Assembly (NCBI GenBank): GCA_965238305.1
Contig: CBDEHK010000001.1
Location: 558,001 to 622,000 of the forward strand
Reading direction: 5' to 3'
Length of the DNA: 64,000 nt
DNA from: CBDCGJ01 sp965238305
Lineage (GTDB): Bacteria > Pseudomonadota > Alphaproteobacteria > GCA-2731375
Numbering within the stretch: the first letter of the stretch is position 1; the number at the start of each line of letters is the position of its first letter. This document shows positions 8,195 through 17,838 of this stretch, piece by piece. The position numbers and the translations under genes were made by a program. Under the pieces are notes generated by a model. It was not told where the DNA came from. It did not search any database and worked only from the letters and a program-made list of their open reading frames with translations.

Positions 8195-10126
8195 TCATGG
8201 CTCCAAGCCGCGTTCACGGAGCCAAAACTTCAGTGTCTGCATGTTGAACCGGGTTGCTATTTCTTGCGCCGCAAGAGCAAACGGGCGCCAGTTACCTTTG
8301 CGAAGTTTCCGTAACCGGGCGGCGGTAAAATATGTCCAACCCAAGTCACCGACTTCTCCTTGTTTCTGAGCCATGTCGATCGCTTCCCTATTATTCTTTT
8401 CGGCGGCGGCCAAGTCGCCACAAAGGATAAAATAGTCGGCTAGAGTTGTCCGAACAATCGCCGTTAGATGCCTATATTCCAATCCGGCCGCAGTGTTACG
8501 TGCAGCAGCTATGTCACCCAGTTCAGCCTGCGCAACGGCCTGCGGCACTCTTATGAGCGGATCAAATATCGGCAGTTCGGCCCAAGCCGCCAATTGTGCC
8601 GTCTTTTCATACCAATCGAGCGCCGCGGCGAACGACCTTTGGCGAAATTCAGTCGATGCACGCGCAATATGAATGTGAACACGTGAATATAGATCGTCCG
8701 TTGTTCTTGCCAGCAATAGCCCGTCGTCACCAATCCGCACGGCATCTTCAAAACGCCCCAGTTCATTGCAGGCCCAAACCAGCCAAGACCGCGTACGCAC
8801 GGCAATATCGCCCGGCTCCCAGTCATTTGAAGATGGCCGGTCAAATGGAAGAAGATGGAGATTTTCTTCCAGCACGTTTATGGCTTCGCGATAGCGCCCG
8901 CGTGCGTAATGTGCCGCGCCAAGGCGCAAATTTGAAATCGCAACTAAATCATTGTCCGCCGCTGCCCGTGCCATTGCTAAGGCATCCCGACCTGCATGAT
9001 CGGACGCATCATGTTGCCCGCGTTGGCGAAACAATTGCGCTTGATCCAGTTTCAATCGTACCGCCAGTTTTGGTGACGAAATACTGGCGGCACGGCGCTC
9101 GGCTATTTGTAACTCCTTTTGGGCTGCCGCCAACTCGTCTAACGCAAGATATGTTGTCCGCAGCCGCAATCGCAGATTTAACTCAATCTCCTGCTGATCC
9201 GAGTGTAGACTTGTCAGTAACTGTAATGCCTGTTCTGTCAATGTTGCGGCTTCACGATGCAAACCAAGTCTGAACACGCGCTCCGCTGCTTCCTGCAAAT
9301 AATTGATCGCTTGCCGTATAGTTTGATTACTTTCCGGCGGATCTTGAACCGATGGATGGCGCGCCGGTCCCGTAGGCATCAATAGCTTTTCTGTGTCATG
9401 CGCCGGTCTCACGCCCAACTCTTCGGATAATAGTTCCCGCAGGTCGTCATAACAACTTTTTGGTCTGCCGCGCTCGCCCAAGTCAAGCAAGGCCGCGATA
9501 CGTTGGTGGTGGATATCCTCCAGCAAGGGATCGATGGCCAGCAGTTTTTCAGTAACTTCGACGATGGCGTTTTGATCACGATCACGACGAAGCTGATCAA
9601 TGATTTTACGGCCGACAGTAACGACCTCCACTTGCCACCGGCGGCGTTCCAATTGCAGCCATTCTTCAAAGATCTCAGAGTTATTATCCAGACCAGCCAA
9701 TAGCTCGCCCTCGTATACGCCAAGTGCGGAACGCCAATTGGACAATAGGGCATCTGAGGATTTGCGGCTGAAATGACCTACATCGGTGTGGACCATATTG
9801 ACAGGTAGGCTGATTGATCCGCCAATGTCGTCGAGTGCAAAGGGTTTGGGCAGGTTGCGTCGGAGTTTTTGAATTTCTTGGCGTAAACTGGTCCGTGCGC
9901 GTTCGAGATTGGCGTTGGGCCAGAGTAAGTCGCAAAGTTTCGTGCGCGTTTGTGGTCTTGGCGCCGTCAGAGACAAATACGCCAACAAAGCCTGACTTTT
10001 TACTGCTGATATATTGACCTGTTCCCCGTCCGCAGTGGACGCGCGGAAACCACCAAATAGCTCCAGATACAAAGGAATTTTGCGAGACACCTCCGCAATC
10101 ACGGAAAAATCACGCCAGCATCGCAT
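8195..10126 (-). CDS. BTAD-domain transcriptional activator with TPR repeats
   Basis: A 643-aa SARP/BTAD-type regulator. Residues 17-100 form an OmpR-like winged helix (LYLELFGGFRAS at the start, then RTKLCDLLWPN and ARTSLRQEIQKLRR). Residues 110-250 form the bacterial transcriptional activator domain with LLEDIHHQRIAALLDLGERG. The remainder is a long array of TPR-like helices. No nucleotide-binding (STAND) motor lies between, unlike longer relatives. The start is uncertain because no ribosome site precedes 10126, and internal GTG codons at residues 9 and 13 are alternatives. It is divergent from the HIT gene with only 29 bp between starts, so shared control is possible. Confidence 0.85.
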   Translation of the reverse strand: MRCWRDFSVIAEVSRKIPLYLELFGGFRASTADGEQVNISAVKSQALLAYLSLTAPRPQTRTKLCDLLWPNANLERARTSLRQEIQKLRRNLPKPFALDDIGGSISLPVNMVHTDVGHFSRKSSDALLSNWRSALGVYEGELLAGLDNNSEIFEEWLQLERRRWQVEVVTVGRKIIDQLRRDRDQNAIVEVTEKLLAIDPLLEDIHHQRIAALLDLGERGRPKSCYDDLRELLSEELGVRPAHDTEKLLMPTGPARHPSVQDPPESNQTIRQAINYLQEAAERVFRLGLHREAATLTEQALQLLTSLHSDQQEIELNLRLRLRTTYLALDELAAAQKELQIAERRAASISSPKLAVRLKLDQAQLFRQRGQHDASDHAGRDALAMARAAADNDLVAISNLRLGAAHYARGRYREAINVLEENLHLLPFDRPSSNDWEPGDIAVRTRSWLVWACNELGRFEDAVRIGDDGLLLARTTDDLYSRVHIHIARASTEFRQRSFAAALDWYEKTAQLAAWAELPIFDPLIRVPQAVAQAELGDIAAARNTAAGLEYRHLTAIVRTTLADYFILCGDLAAAEKNNREAIDMAQKQGEVGDLGWTYFTAARLRKLRKGNWRPFALAAQEIATRFNMQTLKFWLRERGLEP

Positions 10127-10155
10127 AATCCACAGAGCTGCAAAAGGAGAAAACG

Positions 10156-10572
10156 ATGTCAGACTGCATTTTCTGCAAAATTGTTAATGGTGAAATTCCT
10201 TCAACACCGATTTATGAAAACGACGATATGATTGCAATTACCGATGTCGGGCATGTCAATCGGGGACACACGCTGGTCATCGCGAAGACGCATGCGGAGA
10301 CCATGATGGATTTGGATGAAAATATCGCCGCCAGTGCCTTCAAAGCGGCAAACCGCGTCGCGAAAGCCATTGAGAAGGCCTACCAGCCCGATGGCATGAC
10401 TATATTGCAGGCAAATCGTCCAGCGGGCCTGCAAACGGTTCCGCATTTTCACGTGCACGTTTTGCCTCGACATCAAGATGACGGCGTCGCAATTACCTGG
10501 CCAGCAAAAAATCCTGCACCAGAGGAACTCGCTGAAATCGCATCGGAAGTTCGCGAAGCGCTCGCCCTGTAA
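10156..10572 (+). CDS. HIT family protein (histidine triad hydrolase)
   Basis: A 138-aa protein of the HIT superfamily, which hydrolyses nucleotide conjugates such as AMP-lysine or dinucleoside polyphosphates. The catalytic triad motif is HFHVHVLPR (about residues 97-105), following the pattern HxHxHxx. The N-terminus CIFCKIVNGEIPS with its CxxC is typical of the Hint/YcgA-like branch. The ATG at 10156 is preceded by AAAAGGAG. It is cytoplasmic. Confidence 0.95.
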   Translation: MSDCIFCKIVNGEIPSTPIYENDDMIAITDVGHVNRGHTLVIAKTHAETMMDLDENIAASAFKAANRVAKAIEKAYQPDGMTILQANRPAGLQTVPHFHVHVLPRHQDDGVAITWPAKNPAPEELAEIASEVREALAL

Positions 10573-10620
10573 TCCTCTATTCAGCGGCGGTGGCACTTTC
10601 GCAGACAAGGGATTTCAGTG

Positions 10621-10746
10621 ACGGCAATGTCCGATGTTGGCACTTTCCGGACTCTTTGGACTGTGACCAAAAACGTCTGCTCCTGCGGGCGAAGCAGCCG
10701 TCGTTTAGGGGATGCCGCGAAAGCTGCTTTTGAGCCAAAAGAGACA
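10621..10746 (+). repeat. Dispersed oriented intergenic repeat, short form, copy 7
   Basis: Near twin of the copy at 3895: CGTCTGCTCCTGCGGGCGAAG, then CAGCCGTCGTTTAGGGGATG and AGCTGCTTTTGAGCC. Between convergent HIT and MFS genes. The remaining 100 bp to 10843 shows nothing clear. Confidence 0.8.
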
Positions 10747-10843
10747 AAATTCACGAAACGTTCGTAGACAGTCAGGCCGCCCGGATGTGGTTCACCAAAC
10801 GGTCTCTACCAAAGGCCTGTTCAGGAAACCGAAACAATGCCCG

Positions 10844-12097
10844 TCAAACGGCATTGTCGATATCCGGCGTGGAGGCCTCTGGATAAAGGCTTGTCGCTTC
10901 CGGCGACAAATTGGCGGTCAGGGCAACTGCCGTGATCTGATTTTGTGCCCGGGATTGACCGCGCCAAAGGCGGAATAACGCTGTCAGCACGGTTATCGCC
11001 GACGTGGTGGCGAGTAGATAAAAAAGCCCACCGGGGCCAAAGCGTGCAATCGCAAGAGCGCCCAGTATCGGACCGAGGGTCATGCCAACCGCCAGAACCA
11101 AAACCAGAGTGCCGCTGGCGGCAACCACCTGCCCGGGTTTCAAGTGGTCGTTCAAATGCGCCATGCAAACGGAGTAGAGCGGCAGGGTAAGCCCACCGAG
11201 CACGGCAACCGTCGCGTAGAGCAGGGCGCCGTTGTCGGCCGGATTTTCCAGCATTGCGAGAAAGAAACAGACCGGGATGGCAAGGCCTGGCGCGCCGACG
11301 ATGACCAAGCGCCTGTCGATCCGGTCAGAGAGCTTGGCGAGCGGAAACTGAAACAACATGCCGCCCAAAGTCATAAAACCGATCAGGCCACCAATGGCGC
11401 CGTTGGATAGTCCTATGGCGCTACCGTAGATGGCGAGTGCGACATAGAGCGTTGTTTGGGCAATGCCATTGAGAAAACTTCCAGATAATCCCATCGGAGA
11501 GAGGCGGAACAGTTCCACCAACGAGATTCTTTCCGGCAATTCGTATGGCGGCGTAGAACTGGTCGAAATCAGCATCGGAACGAGTGAAAATGAGATCAGA
11601 ATTGAGATTATGATAAAAAGTAAAATACCGTCCGGACTGGAGAGATTGAGGAGCAGCTGCCCGATCATCACACCGCCGGTTTGGATGATGAAGTAGACCG
11701 ACAATAAACTGGCGCGGCTTTCGTTGCTTGCACTGCCATTAAGCCAGCTTTCCGCAACGATATAGAGACCTGAAAAGCAGAAACCAGCGAGCAGTCGCAT
11801 GGCGCCCCAACTCCAGGGATCGTAGGTCACGAGATGGACAAGTGCGGCGGCGCTGGCGATCGATGCGAAGGCGGCAAATATACGAATGTGACCAACTTGC
11901 ATTATCAATCTGGGCGCTATCAAACACCCCAGCAAAGAGCCAACGGGATAGGCCGATTGCACCAACCCAATTGTTGACTCGCTAAACCCCAGTCCGCCCG
12001 CGCGTAATGTCAGCAGGGTTGCCAATAGCCCGTTACTGACCATGAGAAAGATCATGCCCGTGAATAATGGCCAGGATGAACGAATTGCGGACCACAT
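10844..12097 (-). CDS. MFS transporter, YcaD-like
   Basis: A 417-aa major facilitator with about twelve hydrophobic segments. The loop after the second segment (IAPRLIMQVGHIRIF) and the matching loop in the second half (FPLAKLSDRIDRRLVIVG) carry the family's loop motif. The overall pattern resembles the YcaD/putative sugar- or drug-efflux branch. GGGAGC lies ahead of the ATG at 12097. The substrate cannot be assigned. Confidence 0.88.
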   Translation of the reverse strand: MWSAIRSSWPLFTGMIFLMVSNGLLATLLTLRAGGLGFSESTIGLVQSAYPVGSLLGCLIAPRLIMQVGHIRIFAAFASIASAAALVHLVTYDPWSWGAMRLLAGFCFSGLYIVAESWLNGSASNESRASLLSVYFIIQTGGVMIGQLLLNLSSPDGILLFIIISILISFSLVPMLISTSSTPPYELPERISLVELFRLSPMGLSGSFLNGIAQTTLYVALAIYGSAIGLSNGAIGGLIGFMTLGGMLFQFPLAKLSDRIDRRLVIVGAPGLAIPVCFFLAMLENPADNGALLYATVAVLGGLTLPLYSVCMAHLNDHLKPGQVVAASGTLVLVLAVGMTLGPILGALAIARFGPGGLFYLLATTSAITVLTALFRLWRGQSRAQNQITAVALTANLSPEATSLYPEASTPDIDNAV

Positions 12098-12532
12098 GCT
12101 TTTGCTCCCGTTACTGCAGGTCAGGAATTATTCTAGGTGTTAAAGGCAGCACGCATGTGCGCTTCATCCGCGCCCGTCAGACGGGGATAATCGACCACAT
12201 CGGCGATCAATATGGCGGTGCGTCGTCGCTGAGTTTTCGTATTCATAGCGGGAGCTTAGCGACAAGCGCATAGTAAATCTATATGCTATTGCGATGCATG
12301 CTCAATGTCACCAACTGGCAGATACTATTGATAAAGTCGAAATATGGCAGCATTGGATTTTTCGCAAATGGTGATTGATTTCCAAAATCGTATCCACACT
12401 GCCGATTAACGTTCCCAGGAAAGGCGCGGGAAGACAACCGGCAATTTTCACCTTCCCCAGCCAAATTCTAGAGCTTCCCGCTGACGGCCCTAAAATTTCT
12501 CTGACCTCTCGGAAAAAAACTTTATCAACAGT

Positions 12533-12712
12533 ATCGGCACATAGCAGCCTATTTGGCCGATTACATAAGTCGCCCGCTCCTGCGGGATAAGCAATCATCC
12601 GATTTTCGACGTCGAATTTTAGCTGATTTTCGTCCGCTCTTGAGGGCAAAGCCGCCGTCGCCATGGGCATGCCATTTGGGCTGCAGGTGACCCAAAGCAG
12701 CCATTTGGACTG
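12533..12712 (+). repeat. Dispersed oriented intergenic repeat, long form, copy 8
   Basis: A full-length copy with CGCCCGCTCCTGCGGGATAAG, CGTCCGCTCTTGAGGGCAAAG and GGCTGCAGGTGACCCAAAGC. Positions about 12560-12703 are almost identical to 13832-13975, so two copies flank the dehydrogenase gene as direct repeats. The rest of the 677-bp gap (12098-12532) carries no frame, RNA or repeat that I recognise. Confidence 0.9.
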
Positions 12713-12774
12713 GACTTACAATCGCAGCTATTGCAAAGAATAAGAACGAAAACCAATAATTCTATGGAGCCGAG

Positions 12775-13749
12775 ATGCAGGCGATTGTTCGCGATAAATA
12801 TGGTTCGCCCGATGTGCTCAGGCTCGAAGAGATCCCGACACCAAGTCCAGCGGATAACGAGGTGTTGGTGAAGGTCTGTGCAGCGGCTGTCAACAAAGGC
12901 GACTGGGAAATTTTGCAGGGCTCCCCGTTATGGGTCCGCTTAGTGGGCTTTGGGTTGCTGAGACCCAAAGTCCGGATTCTTGGCTCAAACATTGCGGGAC
13001 GCATCGAAGCCGTTGGTCAAGCCGTCTCCCAGTTCGAAGTGGGCGATGAGGTATGTGGGGACATCTTGTATCACGGGCTAGGTGCGTTCGCTGAATACGT
13101 TTGCGTACCGGAGCATGCAGCGATTGTGCGGAAGCCTGCCAACATCACATTCGAGGAGGCCGCCAGTGTGCCAGAAGCGGGGCTCATCGCATTGCAGGCG
13201 ATCCACGACAAGGGGCAGGTGAAGTCAGGGCAGAAGGTTCTGATCAACGGTGCTGGAGGCGGTGCAGGCACGTTTGCGATTCAGCTTGCAAAGTTAATCG
13301 GGGCGGAAGTGACGGGCGTGGATAACTCTGAGAAGTTGGATCTAATGCGTTCTCTGGGTGCCGACCATGTTGTCGATTACACTCAAGAAGATTTTGCGGA
13401 GCGTGTCACGCAGTACGATTTTATCCTCGACGTCGTTGGCTTTCGATCAATCCATACGTGGAAACGCGTCCTCCGTTCTGAAGGAATCTACATGGCGGTC
13501 GGTGGCTCGATGGCGCAAATCGCCAAGACATTATTGTTTGGCGCATGGGTTTCGTGGCGAACGGCGAAAAATATCGGCGTGCTTGCTGTGAATTTCAACA
13601 AAGAGGATTTGGTTGCCGTCTTTGAGTTGATGGAATCCGGCCAGGTCGCGGCGACGATAGATCGATGTTATCCCCTGCAAGACGTTCCCGAAGCAATTCG
13701 ATACCTCGGCGCAGGGCATTCAAAGGGAAAAGTCGTTATCGTGATGTGA
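12775..13749 (+). CDS. Zinc-type alcohol dehydrogenase / quinone oxidoreductase-like protein (MDR)
   Basis: A 324-aa medium-chain reductase. The N-terminal GroES-like catalytic domain contains AAVNKGDWEILQG (about residues 39-51). The Rossmann domain has the dinucleotide motif INGAGGGAGTFAIQLAK (about 159-175). Zinc-ligand cysteines of true alcohol dehydrogenases are absent, so an NAD(P)H-dependent quinone or enone reductase is more likely. Direct repeats of about 145 bp lie on both sides, which makes the unit look like a small cassette. Confidence 0.88.
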   Translation: MQAIVRDKYGSPDVLRLEEIPTPSPADNEVLVKVCAAAVNKGDWEILQGSPLWVRLVGFGLLRPKVRILGSNIAGRIEAVGQAVSQFEVGDEVCGDILYHGLGAFAEYVCVPEHAAIVRKPANITFEEAASVPEAGLIALQAIHDKGQVKSGQKVLINGAGGGAGTFAIQLAKLIGAEVTGVDNSEKLDLMRSLGADHVVDYTQEDFAERVTQYDFILDVVGFRSIHTWKRVLRSEGIYMAVGGSMAQIAKTLLFGAWVSWRTAKNIGVLAVNFNKEDLVAVFELMESGQVAATIDRCYPLQDVPEAIRYLGAGHSKGKVVIVM

Positions 13750-13800
13750 AATATCCTCACCATTTGCAATGGCGGATCGCAAGTCCGCGATAATCGTCTG

Positions 13801-13975
13801 CTCACGGCACATCTTGGCCTACTTGGCTTAATAGTGTAAGTCGCCCGCTCCTGCGGGATAAGCGGTCATCCGATTTTCGATGTCGAATTTTAGCTGATTT
13901 TCGTCCGCTCTTGAGGGCAAAGCCGCCGTCGCCATGGGCATGCCATTTGGGCTGCAGGTGACCGGCCAGCGGCAT
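13801..13975 (+). repeat. Dispersed oriented intergenic repeat, long form, copy 9
   Basis: Full-length partner of the copy at 12533, differing at a handful of positions over about 145 bp. It ends in GGCTGCAGGTGACC and then passes into sequence next to the histidine kinase stop. The rest of the 301-bp gap is unremarkable. Confidence 0.9.
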
Positions 13976-14050
13976 GCGCTGTTCAACCAGCACCAAACCG
14001 GTCTACCCGTCAATCCGTTTGACAATATTGGGGTTGATCCCACATCAATA

Positions 14051-16105
14051 TTATGTCTGACCATCCAAAACTTCTCGCACGCGCCGGGCCAGGGCCGAAA
14101 TCTGATACGGTTTACTCATCAACACCGCGCCCTCTTCAAGTCCACCACGAGGACCAAGGGCCTCTTGCCTGTTGCCCGATGAATACAGCACACCCGCTGC
14201 CGGATGGATTTCGTGGTAAGCGGCAGCAATATCAAGCCCGCTCATTCCCCGGGGCAGGATTACGTCGGTCAGCAGCAGATCGATTGGGCCGGCCACAGCC
14301 ATGACTTCAAGCGCCGCCGGGCCGTCCTCGGCCTGCAACACCTTGTATCCAAGGCGCTCGAGCGCGGTGACTAGATAATCCCGCACATCCTCCTCATCCT
14401 CGACGACCAGGATGGTTTCTGTGCCGGTCGGCCGATCCCCCTCGGGCGTCTGGGTGGCTTCTTTAGTCTCGACCGCCGCATCGGCCCGGGGCAAATAGAT
14501 CCGGACCACCGTGCCGACGCTTTCTTCGCTGTGGATTGTAACGCACCCTCCGGATTGTTTGGCGAAACCGAAGATCATGCTCAAGCCCAAACCACTGCCC
14601 TCACCGACGTCCTTAGTTGTGAAGAAGGGCTCGAAAACTCGCTCGCGCACTTCCGCCGACATCCCGGTGCCGCTGTCGCGCACGGCGATCATCACATAGT
14701 CCCCGGGCCGTAAATCTTCTGAGATTGCCGGTTGGCCTTGTGCTAGAACCTGGTTGGCGGTTTCAATGGCTAACTGGCCTCCCCCGGGCATGGCATCACG
14801 GGCATTTATGGCCAAGTTCAGAAGCGCATTCTCGAGCTGCCCGGCATCGACCACGGCCGGCCAAAGATCGGCCGCCAGCTTCATCTCGATGGTGATGTCG
14901 GCACCAATGGTCCGCTCGGCTAGTTGCTGGAAATAGGGCAATATTTTATTGATATCGGTTAGCTTGCCATTCAGGGCCTGCTGACGCGAAAAAGTCAGCA
15001 GGCGATCCGTTAGTTCCGCGCCTCTGAGCGCCGCCTTTAAGGCCACGGCGGTGCTTTTCCGGTCAACCTTGTCCAACTTGCCGCGATCCTCGATGATATC
15101 AAGATTGCCAACGATGGCGGCCAGAATATTGTTGAAATCGTGGGCGATGCCGCCGGTGAGTTGCCCTACCGCCTCCAACTTCTGGGCCTGGCGCAGTCTC
15201 TCTTCGGCCACCTGATGCTCTTCAATTTCTCGCACAAGACTGTCGTTCAAGGCCTGCAGCCGTTCGGTGCGGTCGGCGACCCGTGCTTCCAGTTCGGCAT
15301 TGAGACGCTGTAAACGGCGGCGGAGTTCAGCCTGCTCGGTCATGTCCTCTTCATTCAACACCGTGACGAATTCCCCTGTCACCGGGTCGCGTCCCTTGCG
15401 CGCCAAGACCCGGTGAATTCGCTCCCCGTTCACCGTTCGCACAGCCAGTTCGGCCTCAAAGTTTCCTTCCTGTCCAACGGCGAGCAAGATCGAAGCGTCG
15501 ATGGTTTGGTCGACAAAGCGGCTTGCAAGATCGCTGTGGCCTGAACAGATTACCGGATGCTCAAAACAGGAGAGAGAGGCAGGATTCTGGGTTAGGAGAC
15601 GTCCAGACATGGTGAAGCTGCTGACCATGAGGGCCGAAGAGCGCGCGACTTCGAGGATGCGCAGGGCGTCTGGGTCTTCTTGAAGGTCGAGGACCCGCGA
15701 AGCCTCGAACAAAATGGCGTGACGACCGTCCTCGATCAGGATCGGTAGCTGATCGACTATGACAGTAGTGGGTTTCCCCCCGGGATAAAGAGTCCAAGTT
15801 TCCTGAACGCGGCTCGGTCCGCTCGGACTATCGACCACCTGGTGCAGGCGTGTACGCACTGTTTCGCTGTCAGTGGAATAATCACGGGCCAGGAGAGCCG
15901 CGAGGCACTCCGCCCGCCAAAAGACCAGTGCACTCGGATTGGCCCACCACATGGCGTGGCGATCGACGTCGAAGACCCATAGCGGGGTGTTCAAGGGTTC
16001 GAACTGTGCAAGATCTTCATGGCTGCGATAGCGCGGTCTATCCTGGTTCCAACTGTCCATCTCGAATTCTCGGAACTTCCCCCCATCCAGACACACCCTT
16101 CTCAT
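14051..16105 (-). CDS. Hybrid sensor histidine kinase with receiver domain
   Basis: A 684-aa cytoplasmic kinase with no membrane segments. Two PAS-like regions (about residues 30-130 and 150-260) lead to a coiled coil (about 255-310). The HisKA motif is GIAHDFNNILAA with the phosphorylated His at 322. The ATPase domain shows GEGSGLGLSMIFGFAKQSGG. The C-terminal receiver has VVEDEEDVRDY and the phosphoacceptor Asp614 in LLLTDVILP. The arrangement matches HWE/PAS hybrid kinases that phosphorylate their own receiver. An ATG at 16060 (MDSWNQD) is an alternative start. No partner regulator is adjacent. Confidence 0.92.
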   Translation of the reverse strand: MRRVCLDGGKFREFEMDSWNQDRPRYRSHEDLAQFEPLNTPLWVFDVDRHAMWWANPSALVFWRAECLAALLARDYSTDSETVRTRLHQVVDSPSGPSRVQETWTLYPGGKPTTVIVDQLPILIEDGRHAILFEASRVLDLQEDPDALRILEVARSSALMVSSFTMSGRLLTQNPASLSCFEHPVICSGHSDLASRFVDQTIDASILLAVGQEGNFEAELAVRTVNGERIHRVLARKGRDPVTGEFVTVLNEEDMTEQAELRRRLQRLNAELEARVADRTERLQALNDSLVREIEEHQVAEERLRQAQKLEAVGQLTGGIAHDFNNILAAIVGNLDIIEDRGKLDKVDRKSTAVALKAALRGAELTDRLLTFSRQQALNGKLTDINKILPYFQQLAERTIGADITIEMKLAADLWPAVVDAGQLENALLNLAINARDAMPGGGQLAIETANQVLAQGQPAISEDLRPGDYVMIAVRDSGTGMSAEVRERVFEPFFTTKDVGEGSGLGLSMIFGFAKQSGGCVTIHSEESVGTVVRIYLPRADAAVETKEATQTPEGDRPTGTETILVVEDEEDVRDYLVTALERLGYKVLQAEDGPAALEVMAVAGPIDLLLTDVILPRGMSGLDIAAAYHEIHPAAGVLYSSGNRQEALGPRGGLEEGAVLMSKPYQISALARRVREVLDGQT

Positions 16106-16377
16106 CGTTTAGATTGGCCGCGGATTTCCTTGGCCTATGCGAGAGTGGGGCTTCGTCGTAGGTCATCAATCTAGGAAAAATTATTGGAACAGGTTCCGTG
16201 ACGCAGCAACCTCAGCCAATTGGAAAGTGACATGACGACCATACTCAACGAAAATAGTGATCAGTTAATTTAACTCGGAAAATTATTCAAACTATTAGTA
16301 AATATATCCTTAACAGCCCGCTCAAAAACATTCGTAATTGCATCAAATTGCCGGGTCGAAAAAATCCAATTCAGGCT

Positions 16378-16456
16378 GCAAAACGACTGCTTTTGTGCGG
16401 AGAGAGCCGTCGTCGTGGAAATGTCAGTAGGGCTGCTCATGATCCGAAATGGACAT
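16378..16456 (+). repeat. Dispersed oriented intergenic repeat, short form, copy 10
   Basis: Diverged copy: CGACTGCTTTTGTGCGGAGAG, AGCCGTCGTCG, GGGCTGCTCATGATCCGAAAT. It lies in the 456-bp divergent gap upstream of the cupin. The rest of that gap is AT-rich between 16255 and 16340 and probably holds promoters, but I cannot fix a -10/-35 pair. Confidence 0.6.
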
Positions 16457-16561
16457 GCGGCTTAACCGGTTCGCCTCGATGGTATAAGCTCTGGCGAAAG
16501 TAACCTGGGTTTTCGGTGAACGGCGATAAGTCCAACGGACCAAAATAATGGAGGACCTCAC

Positions 16562-16981
16562 ATGTCAGAAAGCAAAGATAGGCGAGAAGGCATCGTTTTA
16601 CTGCCAGGCCAAGGGCGGCATTATTCGATGGGCGGCATGACCGCCGTCTTCAAAGCCGACCGGGACGAATCCGCTGGCGGTTACAATATTTCCGAATGGT
16701 GGCTTGAGCCGGACACGAAGGGCCCCCCAATTCATTCCCATCCAGAAGACGACGTGTTTTTTGTTATTGAAGGAACAATGCATTTCATGATGGATGACGA
16801 ATGGATCGAGGCGCCGAAAGGTTCCTTTATTTTGATCCCCGGAGAAGTTTTGCACACCTTCGAAAATCGAAGCACCACCCGGGCCGGGGCATTGAATTTT
16901 GGCGTGCCCGCCGGATTTGAAGATGGTATGCCGAGCATCGTTGAGTGGTTTACGAATAATCCTCCCGGGCCGGCCCGCTAG
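16562..16981 (+). CDS. Cupin domain protein
   Basis: A 139-aa cupin. The metal-binding motif 1 is HSHPEDDVFFVIEG (about residues 58-71) and motif 2 is PGEVLHTFEN (about 93-102). Both contain the expected His/Glu ligands. The ATG at 16562 is preceded by GGAGGACCTCAC, a strong ribosome site. Similar proteins occur as stand-alone oxygenase- or isomerase-like enzymes. There is no signal peptide. The function beyond the fold is unknown. Confidence 0.85.
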   Translation: MSESKDRREGIVLLPGQGRHYSMGGMTAVFKADRDESAGGYNISEWWLEPDTKGPPIHSHPEDDVFFVIEGTMHFMMDDEWIEAPKGSFILIPGEVLHTFENRSTTRAGALNFGVPAGFEDGMPSIVEWFTNNPPGPAR

Positions 16982-16989
16982 GATCAGCA

Positions 16990-17120
16990 CATTGGCTGCT
17001 TGTGGTACCAAGCAAACTCATTGGGCGCTGCCGCAAGACGACCGCTTTTGTAGGTAAAGCGGTCCTCTTCTTGGTCGTGCAAAGAAGGCTGCTAGTGACC
17101 CGAAGTCGACATTTCCAGGA
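16990..17120 (+). repeat. Dispersed oriented intergenic repeat, copy 11
   Basis: GACGACCGCTTTTGTAGGTAA is followed by AGCGGTCCTC and AGGCTGCTAGTGACCCGAAG. The lead-in with ACCAAGCAAACTCATTGGGC resembles the copies at 19235 and 29310. Confidence 0.65.
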
Positions 17121-17245
17121 ATTACGAGGCTCCAGTCAGTCGGGAATAGTAATTTCTACCGCCTCGTGAAATCCCTTTAGTTGGCTAGATAAGAATGGAC
17201 TTTCTGTCCAGCAGAGCATATTCACTGAAGGGTCACGAACACGCT

Positions 17246-17662
17246 TTAGCTTACAAAAGCTAGGTCGGACCAAATCGTTTTCCAGCGATCAACCTTCTCT
17301 TGATCGCTCAGTAAACGAGGTTGGATCGGGATTTGTTCTCCAAGCGCTTCTCTATCAGTGAGCGTGTTCGAATTTAGGGCCCCGCGCAGCCCTTGGTCGG
17401 TTTGGATACCAACACAAATGAAATCGTTGCAGTTCTTGCAATGATAATACCTAGCGGATGTTTCTCCGTTTTTGTTGACTGCAAGCTGCGAAGCGATGTC
17501 CGCGAAGACTGTAATTTGTGTACTCGGATGAGAGAGAAATTGGCCCAGAGTTCGCTGGCAATATTGGCAATCACAAACTCGAGGTTGAAATTCTGACAAG
17601 GGCAAATCTGTTTCGAACTCGGTCCGACATGTCGAACACTTACAAGCGCCGTAGTATTTCAT
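17246..17662 (-). CDS. GFA/CENP-V family zinc-binding protein
   Basis: A 138-aa member of the glutathione-dependent formaldehyde-activating (GFA)/CENP-V fold. Cysteine pairs that bind zinc are visible: GACKCSTC near the N-terminus, CDCQYCQ near residue 30, and HCKNC near residue 74. Members are annotated broadly, and most have no proven activity. It is shorter than classical Gfa (about 190 aa). GGGTGTCTCA precedes the ATG at 17662. Confidence 0.82.
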   Translation of the reverse strand: MKYYGACKCSTCRTEFETDLPLSEFQPRVCDCQYCQRTLGQFLSHPSTQITVFADIASQLAVNKNGETSARYYHCKNCNDFICVGIQTDQGLRGALNSNTLTDREALGEQIPIQPRLLSDQEKVDRWKTIWSDLAFVS

Positions 17663-17689
17663 TGAGACACCCTTTCCAACACGCTGAAT

Positions 17690-17752
17690 AAACCGACATT
17701 CCCCATTTGGGGCGCAGTGTCGGCTGCTGTTGACCCAACTCGGACATAATCA
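17690..17752 (+). repeat. Dispersed oriented intergenic repeat, 3' part only, copy 12
   Basis: Only the distal half is readable: GTGTCGGCTGCTGTTGACCC followed by AACTCGGACATAAT. Confidence 0.6.
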
Positions 17753-17838
17753 CTGATTAGATCAGCTAAATCATTATACTGGGTGTTAACGGAATTGGTC
17801 ATCTAAGTCGCAAGGTTATCACTAACGGGGAGAAAATC

